From an uncultured Ruminococcus sp. (GTDB lineage: Bacteria; Bacillota; Clostridia; Oscillospirales; Acutalibacteraceae), in NCBI GenBank assembly GCA_902787145.1, contig CADAEZ010000015.1, positions 1-35,007 on the forward strand: a DNA stretch of 35,007 nt, in the 5' to 3' direction. Positions 22,783 through 30,958 of the stretch are shown here, piece by piece. Positions within the stretch are counted from its first letter, which is position 1, and each line of letters opens with the position of its first letter. The notes beneath the pieces were generated by a model. It worked only from the letters and a program-made list of their open reading frames with translations, made no database searches and was not told where the DNA came from. The position numbers and the translations under genes are program-made.

Positions 22783-23150
22783 TTAAAACAAACAAGCTAT
22801 TACCAGCTCCGCGTCAAAATATAGTCGTCTCGCTTCGCCCTTGGAGCGGGCTTGCGACACTCCTTATTTTGCCGAGCGCTTTTGCTCCCTTTTTCCGCAA
22901 CAGGCGGCGGTCGCAACGCTACATTTTTAGGGCGCCGCGCTGATGGAGAGCTTTCGAAAGATGTGAACCCATCAAACGAGATGAACATAACCCATTATCC
23001 CGCAACACATCATTCGCGAACCTATAGCACCACACCAATGGTGTCCATTTTTTCGCTGGAGCGGATGATGGGAATCGAACAGCCCGTTAAGAAAACGTTC
23101 CGGGGAGCATTTTTACGTATAAACTACACAAAAGTTATATAAATTCAATA
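22783..23150. other. Non-coding stretch with GC-rich core and inverted tRNA fragment
   Basis: No supported gene lies here. The core (about 22800-22980) is more GC-rich than its surroundings and contains small inverted repeats (TTGCGAC at 22853-22859 with GTCGCAA at 22911-22917). Frames on both strands have no ribosome site and low-complexity Ser/Arg/Pro composition. The right part holds the inverted tRNA-Gly 3' end and terminator copy. It may be a dispersed repeat or the trace of an integration event. Confidence 0.5.
23032..23080 (-). repeat. Inverted partial copy of tRNA-Gly 3' end and its terminator
   Basis: Bases 23057-23080 are the exact reverse complement of 22724-22747, the last 24 bases of tRNA-Gly from the T loop to CCA. 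Bases 23032-23046 are the reverse complement of 22755-22769 in the tRNA terminator. The spacer between them is 10 bases here and 7 at the intact locus. Confidence 0.9.
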
Positions 23151-23157
23151 AAACATA

Positions 23158-23185
23158 TAGACTTTTTTGATAATTGTGATATAAT
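23158..23185 (+). promoter_or_regulatory. Probable promoter of the LRR lipoprotein gene
   Basis: TATAAT (23180-23185) is perfect. A weak TAGACT (23158-23163) lies 16 bases upstream. The ATG is about 30 bases downstream. Confidence 0.5.
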
Positions 23186-23215
23186 AAAGTCAATAAACTC
23201 AAAGGAGTGTTTGAC

Positions 23216-24211
23216 ATGAAAAAAAGCATCAAACGTACAATTATCATAGCTATCGCCGCGCTGACAGCGTCGCTGATGATTATTTCAACAGGATGCGGCT
23301 CAACTGCCGACACAAGCTCAAAATCACAGGAAGCCGCTGTCGAAAACGAGACCGAGGCTAAAAAAGCCGCTGTCGAAAACGACGGAGACTACGACAAGGT
23401 TAAGATTGCTGAGGAGGACGGCGAAAGCGCCGTAAGCGGACTTAAGGACAAAAAAGTCACTAAGCTCACCCTCCCCTCCGCGGTTGACAGCAAGGTAATT
23501 ACAAAAATCGGACTGAGCGCGTTTGAGGGCTCTGCGCTAACCGAGGTTATTATCCCCGACGGATACACAAGCATCGGCGCCAACGCCTTTAAGGACTGCA
23601 AGAGCCTGACAAAAATTACTATCCCCGACAGCGTGACCAGCATTGCAGGCTACGCGTTTGAAGGCTGCGAAAAGCTTTCCGACATCAAGCTTCCCGACAA
23701 AGTATCGAGCATTTCGATGTACGCCTTCCACGACTGCAAGGCGCTTAAATCTGTTAAACTGCCCAAAAAGCTCGATATAGTCAACGACTTTACCTTCTCC
23801 GGCTGCGAGAATCTCGAAAGCGTAGAGCTGAACAAGGGACTCTCCAGGATCGGATGTAACGCTTTCGAAAAATGCTCAAAACTAAAGGCTGTATCAATTC
23901 CCGACAGCGTTAACACATTGTCCGGATACGCTTTCTCAAACTGCGCGTCGCTCAAAGACGTCAAAATCGGCAGCGGAATATCCAGCATCGGCGTAAGGAT
24001 TTTTGAGGAATGCAAGGGACTCGAAAGTATCACAATCCCCGACACAGTATCCACTATCGGCAACTTTACATTCTTTAACTGTGAAAACCTCAGCTCGGTT
24101 ACTTTCCCGAAAAAACTCGAGAGTATCGGCCGAAAGGCGTTTGTGGGAACCAAGGTTAAAAAGGACAGCGCGCCAAGCGGCTGTGAAGTAGACGACACTG
24201 CGTTTGAATAA
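23216..24211 (+). CDS. BspA-type leucine-rich-repeat lipoprotein
   Basis: This 331-residue protein has a lipoprotein signal peptide (basic MKKSIKRT, hydrophobic stretch, then ISTGC with lipidated Cys near residue 26). An acidic Ala/Glu linker with a repeated AAVEN motif follows (about 36-60). About nine BspA-like repeats (LRR_5) run from about 85 to 320, each near 23 residues, with patterns such as TKITIPDSVTSIAGYAFEGCEKL. Such repeats mediate adhesion or protein binding at the cell surface in known cases. I start at the ATG at 23216 because AAAGGAG lies 8 bases before it; the upstream GTG overlaps that site. A GTGTGCC/GGCACAC hairpin follows the stop. Confidence 0.9.
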   Translation: MKKSIKRTIIIAIAALTASLMIISTGCGSTADTSSKSQEAAVENETEAKKAAVENDGDYDKVKIAEEDGESAVSGLKDKKVTKLTLPSAVDSKVITKIGLSAFEGSALTEVIIPDGYTSIGANAFKDCKSLTKITIPDSVTSIAGYAFEGCEKLSDIKLPDKVSSISMYAFHDCKALKSVKLPKKLDIVNDFTFSGCENLESVELNKGLSRIGCNAFEKCSKLKAVSIPDSVNTLSGYAFSNCASLKDVKIGSGISSIGVRIFEECKGLESITIPDTVSTIGNFTFFNCENLSSVTFPKKLESIGRKAFVGTKVKKDSAPSGCEVDDTAFE

Positions 24212-24361
24212 GAAAGGTGTGCCTACGGCACACAGGGCGCAGCTGAGCAGGCAATAAAACTGTTTTTATTTGATAGGTGTCATCTTGATATTACTATCTA
24301 TATAATTAAATCAAATGTAAAATCAATTTATAATATTGTTGAACTTTCCTATCACATAAAA

Positions 24362-24402
24362 AAGCACCGGCAGAGAGTATAAACTCTCTGCCGGTTTTAT
24401 TT
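24362..24402. terminator. Bidirectional terminator
   Basis: ACCGGCAGAGAGT and ACTCTCTGCCGGT form a perfect 13-bp stem. A T-run follows on each strand. It lies between the convergent LRR lipoprotein and phosphoribosyltransferase genes. The preceding bases (24235-24361) hold nothing recognisable. Confidence 0.9.
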
Positions 24403-24409
24403 TAATAAG

Positions 24410-25045
24410 TTATAGCGCCGAGAATCCGTAGCTGTTTACAAGCGCCTCAATCTTTTCGCCGTTCTGACAGAACGGACATTTGTGCGGCTTAAAGCTCTGA
24501 TAATCACCGAGGTCGTTCGGGTCAAATATAGAATGTACCGGGTGACCGTCGCACTCGTCGACAGTCGCGAATATCGCCGACACTCCAACCACAATTCCGC
24601 CGTAATACTTAACCGCGTCAATCGCCGCCAGAGCCGTCTTACCTGTTGTCACCGAGGCGGTGAGCACAAGTACGTGCTTGCCTTTGATCATCGGGGTAAG
24701 GTTATCGCGGAACATAATCTGTCCCCTGCCGATATACTCAGGCGCCATTACATAGATAGTCTGGTGCGCGTTAAGGTTAACGAAATTATCCTGTGTAAGT
24801 TCCTCGGCGACAAAAGCTCCGATAACCTCGGTACCGTCAAGACAGATTATCGTATCAACAATAGTGTTCGCCCTATAGGCGGATACCATATCCTTAGCCA
24901 CAGCCTTTGCCTCAGAGAGACGATTTTTCTGGGTGGTAACGTCGATATAATAGTTTGTGTGGCTGTGCATCGTAGCAAAATGCCCCTTGCGCACACGCAA
25001 AAATACGTTTTTGTTTTTTGTACGGATTTTATATTCTTTGTTCAT
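24410..25045 (-). CDS. Phosphoribosyltransferase-like protein, divergent PRPP loop
   Basis: This 211-residue protein has the type I phosphoribosyltransferase layout and resembles orotate phosphoribosyltransferase relatives. The PRPP loop at 125-137 reads VLVLTASVTTGKT. It keeps the TTG-x-T part but has Thr-Ala where the usual Asp-Asp pair stands. Other fitting parts are the hood region at the N-terminus and the NTIVDTIICLDGTEVIGAFVAEEL segment. A C-terminal C190-x2-C193 (HKCPFCQNG) may bind metal. No other pyrimidine genes are nearby, so a pyrE role is not supported. Substrate unknown. Confidence 0.72.
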   Translation of the reverse strand: MNKEYKIRTKNKNVFLRVRKGHFATMHSHTNYYIDVTTQKNRLSEAKAVAKDMVSAYRANTIVDTIICLDGTEVIGAFVAEELTQDNFVNLNAHQTIYVMAPEYIGRGQIMFRDNLTPMIKGKHVLVLTASVTTGKTALAAIDAVKYYGGIVVGVSAIFATVDECDGHPVHSIFDPNDLGDYQSFKPHKCPFCQNGEKIEALVNSYGFSAL

Positions 25046-25112
25046 ACTGACCTCCGGATTTTGTTATAGCTTTATTGTACAACAAAGAAGTGGTAACGTC
25101 AATAATTTTTTA

Positions 25113-25143
25113 AACGAAAAGCGTGCGCACGGCACGCTTTTTC
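25113..25143 (-). terminator. Terminator after clpE
   Basis: AAGCGTGC and GCACGCTT arms pair (25118-25139) with T-runs on both sides, immediately past the clpE stop. Confidence 0.8.
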
Positions 25144-27483
25144 TTACAGCACTTCAAGCTTAACTTCGTCGTTTTCAACCTTTACGTTGATTGCCGACAC
25201 GTCGCCGTCGCGGCGTTCGATAAGCTCGTTGGTTATCTTGTCCTCTATGTTTTTTCTGATAAAGTTTCTCAGGTCTCTGGCTCCGCTTGAACCTGAGCCC
25301 GCCTTTTCGGCGACGAATGTCTTTACATTGTCGTCATAGCTAAACTTTACTCCCTTTTCGGCGAGCGGCTCAACATATTCGGAAAGCATAAGTCCGGCGA
25401 TGTTCCTGTAGTCCTCGTCGTTAAGCGTGCGGAACACAATTATCTCGTCAACTCTGGCGATAAACTCCGGTCTGAGGAAATCCTGCAATCCCTTCATTAC
25501 CCTTTCTCTTACCACGTCGTCCTCGCTTTTACCAAATCCGAGTGAGTTCTCCCGCCTGTCGGAGCCGGCGTTAGAGGTCATAACGATTACGGTGTTCTCA
25601 AAGTTTACTACCCTGCCCTGAGCGTCCGTAACCCTGCCCTCGTCGAGGATCTGCAGCAATATATTGAGTACATCCGGGTGAGCCTTTTCTATCTCGTCAA
25701 AGAGCAGTACCGAATACGGACGGCGGCGAACCTTTTCCGTAACCTGTCCGGCCTCGTCATAACCCACATATCCCGGAGGAGAACCGATGATTTTGGACAC
25801 CGAGTGCTTCTCCATAAACTCGGACATATCAAGACGAATCAATGTCTCCGGGGTGTCAAACAGCTCCTTGGAGAGCACCTTTACGAGTTCCGTCTTACCT
25901 ACGCCCGTAGGTCCTACAAATATGAATGACGCGGGTCTGCGGCGCGGAGAAATCTGTACTCTGCTCCTGCGGATAGCCGCCGACAGCGCGTGCACAGCCT
26001 CGTCCTGACCTATGATTTTCTTTTTCAGCGCGATTTCCAGATCCGCCAACTTACTAAGCTCGTTCTCGCGGATTCTGCTCGCCGGGATACCGGTCCAAAG
26101 CTCGATAACCTTGGCGATATCCTCCTCCTCGACAAAGGCATTAACCTTGTCCATATCAATCTCGGAGAGCTCCTTGTCCACTCTGGCAATCTTAGAGCGG
26201 ATATCGGCTATACCCTCGTAGTTCTTCTCCTCCTCATTTTCGAGCTCGGTGAGCTGCTGAGACAGGCTCTTCTTCGAGAGCATAAGCTTGTCGTAATGTT
26301 CCATCTCCTTATTCCTGAGCGCGGCGCAGGCACAGCTCTCGTCAAGCAGGTCGATCGCCTTATCGGGCAGGAATCTGTCGTTGATATATCTTTCGGAGAG
26401 GATTACGGTTTTTCTTACGATATCGTCGTTAACCCTTACGCGGTGGTGGTTTTCATAATAATTCTTTACGCCCTTTATTACGTCGATTGTCTCGGCGATT
26501 GACGGCTCCCCTACCTTAACCGGCTGAAAACGTCTTTCAAGCGCCGAGTCCTTCTCTATATACTTTCTGTATTCATTAAAGGTAGTAGCGCCGATAACCT
26601 GCACCTCGCCTCGTGAGAGCGCGGGCTTGAGGATATTCGCCGCGTTCATAGTACCCTCGTTGTCGCCGGTGCCGACAAGAGAATGAACCTCGTCGATAAA
26701 GATAATAATATTTCCGGCGTCCTTAATCTCGGTGATAAGCCCCTTCATACGGCTCTCAAACTGACCCCTGAACTGGGTGCCTGCCACAAGCGACGTAAGG
26801 TCAAGCATATATATCTCTTTGTCAACCAGTCTGAGCGGTACATTGCCGTTCGCAATACGAAGCGCCAGTCCCTCGGCGATAGCGGTTTTACCTACTCCGG
26901 GCTCGCCGATAAGGCATGGATTGTTTTTTGAACGGCGCGATAAAATCTGTATAACGCGCTCAATCTCCTTGTCTCGGCCGACAATGTTGTCGATACGGCC
27001 TTCCTTGGCCTTATCGGTCAGGTTTTCGCAGTAGAGGTTAAGATGCTTACGCTTTTTATCTGTCTTGGAGCGCTTCTGACGACGCTCCTTGCGTTCGTTA
27101 CCGGAGTTATCTCCCTGTTGGGATGGATTGTTGCCGCCGAAAAGATTGTTAAAGAACGGAAATGTCGGCGCTCCGCCGGGAGTAAAATTGCCGTTGTCCT
27201 CATTTTCCTGCTCAAATTTTTCCATCTGCTCGGCGAGGTTGTCAACGTTCATATTCTCCATAAGGCTCTTCATACCGTCGTCACTCATAAGAGTGTCCAT
27301 CTGATCCTGAACCATTTCGAGATCGTCGTCGGTCAGTCCCATCTTGCTGATCAAATCCTCAACGGGTTTTATTCCCAGCTCCTTTGCGCAACTGAGGCAA
27401 TAACCCTGTGTAGGGCTGTCGGCCGAGTTATTCTGGGATACAAATACAACAGCGGGTCTTTTTCCGCATTTACTGCAAATCAT
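25144..27483 (-). CDS. clpE: ATP-dependent Clp protease ATP-binding subunit, ClpE-like
   Basis: This 779-residue AAA+ unfoldase probably feeds substrates to ClpP. A four-Cys zinc finger at the N-terminus (C3, C6, C29, C32) replaces the Clp-N repeat domain of ClpC and is the mark of ClpE. The first AAA+ module has Walker A GEPGVGKTAIAEGLALRI and IIFIDEVHSLVG. A coiled UVR/middle-type segment (about 395-445) follows. The second AAA+ module has GPTGVGKTELVKVLSKELFD and LLFDEIEKAHPDV, and a D2 C-terminal domain ends the protein. Its ribosome site AAAGGAG lies inside the last codons of pgsA, so the two are coupled. No CtsR-type operator was recognised. Confidence 0.93.
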   Translation of the reverse strand: MICSKCGKRPAVVFVSQNNSADSPTQGYCLSCAKELGIKPVEDLISKMGLTDDDLEMVQDQMDTLMSDDGMKSLMENMNVDNLAEQMEKFEQENEDNGNFTPGGAPTFPFFNNLFGGNNPSQQGDNSGNERKERRQKRSKTDKKRKHLNLYCENLTDKAKEGRIDNIVGRDKEIERVIQILSRRSKNNPCLIGEPGVGKTAIAEGLALRIANGNVPLRLVDKEIYMLDLTSLVAGTQFRGQFESRMKGLITEIKDAGNIIIFIDEVHSLVGTGDNEGTMNAANILKPALSRGEVQVIGATTFNEYRKYIEKDSALERRFQPVKVGEPSIAETIDVIKGVKNYYENHHRVRVNDDIVRKTVILSERYINDRFLPDKAIDLLDESCACAALRNKEMEHYDKLMLSKKSLSQQLTELENEEEKNYEGIADIRSKIARVDKELSEIDMDKVNAFVEEEDIAKVIELWTGIPASRIRENELSKLADLEIALKKKIIGQDEAVHALSAAIRRSRVQISPRRRPASFIFVGPTGVGKTELVKVLSKELFDTPETLIRLDMSEFMEKHSVSKIIGSPPGYVGYDEAGQVTEKVRRRPYSVLLFDEIEKAHPDVLNILLQILDEGRVTDAQGRVVNFENTVIVMTSNAGSDRRENSLGFGKSEDDVVRERVMKGLQDFLRPEFIARVDEIIVFRTLNDEDYRNIAGLMLSEYVEPLAEKGVKFSYDDNVKTFVAEKAGSGSSGARDLRNFIRKNIEDKITNELIERRDGDVSAINVKVENDEVKLEVL

Positions 27484-27486
27484 ATA

Positions 27487-28056
27487 TTACTCCTTTACAT
27501 CTCTGTTTTTCATTAGTTGTCTGAAAATCATTCCGTATCTTATCAGCGCGAAAAGCATCATAGCGGTAGTGATGCCCAACAGCACGATCGACAGGATGTC
27601 ATTTTCATAGTTAAACGCCGCCTTAAGAAAGACAATCAGGCATACCGATACGTAGAACATAAACGTACCTGCCTTGCCGTACCATTTAGCGGCAGGCGGC
27701 GCGATCTTGTATTTTATAAGCTGCGAGCCGCCGATAAGCATTAGCGCGTCCTTGATAATCAATACTATCATCACAGGCATAACAACCGGTGTAAGAATCA
27801 CCATACACACCATAATCGCAAACAAAGTCAGCTTGTCCGCTATGGGGTCGAGCACCTTGCCGAGCTGTGTGATCTGGTTAAAGGTTCTCGCTATAAAGCC
27901 GTCGAGCGCGTCGCTGATTCCCGACAGAATCAATGCCGCCGCGGCAAAAATATAATTCTTTTGCAGAAAAAAGTACACAAACGGCACAATAAGAATGATC
28001 CTGAAAAAAGACAGGAGATTCGGTACCGTAAAAATTTCCTTAGCATTAAACTTCAT
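27487..28056 (-). CDS. pgsA: CDP-diacylglycerol-glycerol-3-phosphate 3-phosphatidyltransferase
   Basis: This 189-residue membrane enzyme makes phosphatidylglycerol phosphate, the committed step to phosphatidylglycerol. The CDP-alcohol phosphatidyltransferase motif is complete: D49-x2-D52-G53-x2-A56-R57-x8-G66-x3-D70-x3-D74. About six hydrophobic segments are visible. The N-terminus FTVPNLLSFFRI is typical of PgsA. It follows cvpA by 20 bases and runs directly into clpE. Confidence 0.95.
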   Translation of the reverse strand: MKFNAKEIFTVPNLLSFFRIILIVPFVYFFLQKNYIFAAAALILSGISDALDGFIARTFNQITQLGKVLDPIADKLTLFAIMVCMVILTPVVMPVMIVLIIKDALMLIGGSQLIKYKIAPPAAKWYGKAGTFMFYVSVCLIVFLKAAFNYENDILSIVLLGITTAMMLFALIRYGMIFRQLMKNRDVKE

Positions 28057-28076
28057 ATTACACCTCCGGGAGAAAA

Positions 28077-28856
28077 CTAACCAAGCTTAGGAATGGTCGG
28101 AACCGTTATATCCTCTGTGGAAGGAACAATATTCTGTATTATTTCGCTTCCGGGGGTAAAAATCAGCGCGATATTGTTAACAATATCGGAATAGTACACC
28201 GACTTAAAAATCATACTAGCCTCTATCATTTCCGGGGTAATCATAGGCTCCGACGACATCGGCATTATAATCCTGCACACGAGTATCATCACAAAGGCGA
28301 TACCCGCCCCCTCGCAAAATCCAAGCACGCCGCCGAGTATACGGTTAATCGAATTAATAACCGGAAGGTTAAACAGGCCAACCAGCTTTGACGATATAAG
28401 CTTGCAAATCAGCAAAAATATGAAGAACAAAAATACAATCAGTATAGCGCTCAAAACCGAGGTTATTATCGGCGCTATTGTATTGTCCACTGTCTGAGAA
28501 ATCATTTCCGAGCCGTTCGAGGCCGCCTGAGTGGCTGACCCCGCCAGTGATTCCAGGTCAATTCCGAAGGTCGTAAGAAGTCCCTTTACAAAATCAGGAA
28601 TATTATCGACAGCCTCCTGTGAGATTATATCGGCGCTGTTCGCCGAATTGGCCACAGCCTCTGTAACGCTGTCTACAACCGTCTTGGAGATAAACTGCGT
28701 ATAAATCCAGCCTGCAATCACCTTGCTGAATATCGACGCGAGGAATCCCGAAACTATTACGCTGAGTACATTGAGCAGGGTCCTCGCGATTCCTCTGACT
28801 ATTCCGAGAATCAGAAAGGCAGCGACTATCGCCACTATTATCAAGTCAAGTACCAT
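28077..28856 (-). CDS. CvpA-family membrane protein
   Basis: This 259-residue protein has an N-terminal hydrophobic region (VLDLIIVAIVAAFLILGIVRG) with the CvpA pattern of a short basic loop between helices, and further helices at about 135-165 and 175-200. The central part (about 60-125) is a Ser/Ala/Asn-rich loop longer than in minimal CvpA proteins. CvpA was named for colicin V production in E. coli, but its general role is in envelope stress. It sits 9 bases after the DUF5711-like gene. Confidence 0.82.
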   Translation of the reverse strand: MVLDLIIVAIVAAFLILGIVRGIARTLLNVLSVIVSGFLASIFSKVIAGWIYTQFISKTVVDSVTEAVANSANSADIISQEAVDNIPDFVKGLLTTFGIDLESLAGSATQAASNGSEMISQTVDNTIAPIITSVLSAILIVFLFFIFLLICKLISSKLVGLFNLPVINSINRILGGVLGFCEGAGIAFVMILVCRIIMPMSSEPMITPEMIEASMIFKSVYYSDIVNNIALIFTPGSEIIQNIVPSTEDITVPTIPKLG

Positions 28857-28865
28857 ATCTACCTC

Positions 28866-29952
28866 TTACTGAAAAACAAGTCGTCTTATCTCGTTGATAC
28901 CGAGGACATACGCGGTGTCGGTGCTGTCCAGAGCTACCGCCTTTGAACCCGTACCCGCGTCAGTCTTGGATAGCAGGTTGCCCTCTGTGTCAAACAGATA
29001 AGCTTTATTCGAATCAAGCACAGCGATACGGTTCTTATACAGAGAAATCGAGTGTATCTCTCTGTTTGTATCGTTGACGTTGAGTATTTCTCCGTTGATA
29101 TTCACATAGTTTACCGAGCATTTTCTTCCGTCAGCCGAGCGCGAGAGCGACAGCACAAAAGAATTTGTGTCCGGGTTAATGTCAAAAGCCGTAAGCTGTT
29201 TCTATACCAAGCAGGCTTCCGTTATCACCGGCAACTCCGCAGGCTACACAGCCTGTGCCGTTGGGATTGAGCGATACAGAATTTATGTAGTAATCGGCGA
29301 ACGAATAGGCGTATATCTTCTCGCCCTCGCTGTTAAACACGTGCAGCTTCGAGAGATAACCGTCGGTCTGAGTCACTACGCAATAGTCGCCTCTTGAATT
29401 GATATCGGCTGTGATTACATAGTTGTCGGTGTCCTTGATATCCTTTAGCTTATCCTTTGTGCCGACTACATATCCGTTGCCGCCCAGGTTATAAATAATT
29501 ACCTTGTCTGCCGCTGTCTCCATAACGGGAGAAGAAAAGCTGTGCTGATTATATCCGATTTCGTTACCTGTCGAGCTTATCGACGCGAACGCGGTATCAG
29601 ACACATAGCTTATGTCTCCGTCACATTTAAAGTTACCTATGCTGACGTTGCTGCCGATGATCTCAGCCGGGAATCCGTCGTCGCTTGAGCCGAGCACGTC
29701 ATATTTAAACCAGTGTCCCAGCTTATCGGGACTAAGGGCGTCGCGGTTAGCCACCGCGAAGATGATAAGTCCCGTAACTACCAGCACCGCGGCGATTATA
29801 AGAATCCGCTTTACCGCGTCTTTTGAAATCTGGGTTCGCTCGTCGTTATATTCCTCAAGAGGGACGTCCTCGTAGCTGAGAACATCTCGCTTGCCTCGTT
29901 TTCTTTTGTCAACATTACGGACGCTGTGCCGTCCCCCATACCTTTTAAACAT
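28866..29952 (-). pseudogene. DUF5711-like membrane-anchored protein, broken by a one-base frameshift
   Basis: Two frames together form one protein of about 361 residues. The first part (29182-29952) has a basic cytoplasmic head, one helix (about 49-70) and an extracellular beta-rich region with propeller-like repeats (KVIIYNLGGNGYVVGTKDKL, SRGDYCVVTQTDGYLSKLHVF). It ends in frame at 29182. The second part continues at once in another frame (QLTAFDINPDTNSFVLSLSR through to RRLVF). Removing one base from the AAA run at about 29199-29201 joins them as GSLLGIEQLTAFDINP. The whole span is 1087 bases, one more than a multiple of three. Either a real lesion or a sequencing error is possible. The family call is by memory. 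Confidence 0.7.
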
Positions 29953-29989
29953 TTTTATATTTCCTCGTCAAGTTAGTTTAACCGCTGTC

Positions 29990-30060
29990 TTGTTGGCGAT
30001 ATCCCCCGTACCAAGGCTTCCTCGGAAAGTATGCTGCTGGAGGATAGGTTCTGAACAAGT
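29990..30060 (-). ncRNA. Candidate structured RNA or degraded repeat hairpin
   Basis: On the minus strand CTTGTT...AACAAG, TATCCTCC...GGGGGATA and TTTC-CGAG-GAAG nest into one irregular hairpin. Two of the pairs are G-U wobbles on this strand but C-A mismatches on the other, favouring transcription from the minus strand. No family was recognised. It could equally be a worn copy of a dispersed palindromic element. Confidence 0.3.
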
Positions 30061-30212
30061 TGTCAGTGGTTAGTGGTCAGTGATCAGCAAAAGACGTGTA
30101 GATAGAATTAATAGAACCATACACTTCTATGCCCGACCAAATCTATATGCCGCTTGCGCAGCAAGCAAAATAATCCGATGATATTCACGTCAGCCGCTGC
30201 ACGACCAAAACT
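30061..30212. repeat. Intergenic stretch with degenerate CAGTGGT repeats
   Basis: Between the DUF5711-like gene and truA, 30062-30087 contains short tandem copies (CAGTGGTTAGTGGTCAGTGAT). A GCTTGC/GCAAGC hairpin lies near 30153-30167, and AAACTGAAAACTAA near 30207. No gene is supported. Confidence 0.4.
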
Positions 30213-30217
30213 GAAAA

Positions 30218-30958
30218 CTAATCATATACTACCTTATCAAGATACAATCCGCACGCCGGAGCGGTAACTCCCGCGGCGGCTCTGTCTTTCTTTTCTATAA
30301 TACCTGCAATCGCGTCGGGGGCTATCCTTCCCTGTGATATATCGAGCAGGGTGCCGACCATAATCCTTACCATATTGTACAAAAAACCGTCGGCCTCTAC
30401 CGTCATTGTTACGAGCTTATCCTCGCGTTTTACCGAAAAGCTTTTGACGTTCCTTACCAGATCGCCCTTTTCCCTCTTGTCAGCCGTACAAAACGACTCA
30501 AAATCATGACTGCCGACAAAGGCCTGAGCCGCCTTGTTTAGCATATCAACATCAAGCTCATAGCGGTAATGCAGCGCGTAGCCCGACAAAAAAGGATTCC
30601 TCGTATCGCTGTTCCAGATTTTATAAACATACTGCTTGCTTTTGCAGTCGTAACGGGCGTGAAAGTCGTCAGCAACTTCCTCACATCCGAGACAGACAAC
30701 GCTGTCGGGCAGGTAACTGTTCAGCGCGCTCTTTAGCCTTACCGCCGGAATCGGATGTCCGATTCTTACGCTGATACAGTACATATTGGCGTGAACTCCG
30801 CTGTCGGTGCGGCTGCATCCCTTCAAATCCCTGAACTCGCCGACGATTCGCCCAAGCGCCTGCTGAAAGACCTCCTGAACCGTTACGGCGTTCTTCTGAA
30901 CCTGCCAGCCGTGAAAGCTTCTGCCGTCATATTGAATTGTAATCAGAACATTTCTCAT
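30218..30958 (-). CDS. truA: tRNA pseudouridine(38-40) synthase
   Basis: This 246-residue enzyme modifies uridines 38-40 in the anticodon arm of many tRNAs. The catalytic Asp is D52 in GCSRTDSGVHA. Other TruA segments are the IQYDGRSFHGWQ start and FLYNMVRIMVGTLLDIS near the C-terminus. Its start overlaps the ecfT stop by four bases (ATGA). The ecfA-ecfA-ecfT-truA order is a common Firmicutes arrangement. Confidence 0.96.
   Translation of the reverse strand: MRNVLITIQYDGRSFHGWQVQKNAVTVQEVFQQALGRIVGEFRDLKGCSRTDSGVHANMYCISVRIGHPIPAVRLKSALNSYLPDSVVCLGCEEVADDFHARYDCKSKQYVYKIWNSDTRNPFLSGYALHYRYELDVDMLNKAAQAFVGSHDFESFCTADKREKGDLVRNVKSFSVKREDKLVTMTVEADGFLYNMVRIMVGTLLDISQGRIAPDAIAGIIEKKDRAAAGVTAPACGLYLDKVVYD

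Noticed and set aside
22800..23142. Overlapping frames on both strands downstream of the tRNA
   Set aside because: Neither has a ribosome site, and composition is Ser/Pro/Arg-rich and repeat-like. The plus-strand frame runs through the inverted tRNA copy.
29182..29210. Programmed frameshift in the DUF5711-like gene
   Set aside because: No slippery heptamer, stimulatory hairpin or internal ribosome site was seen; a lesion or sequence error is simpler.
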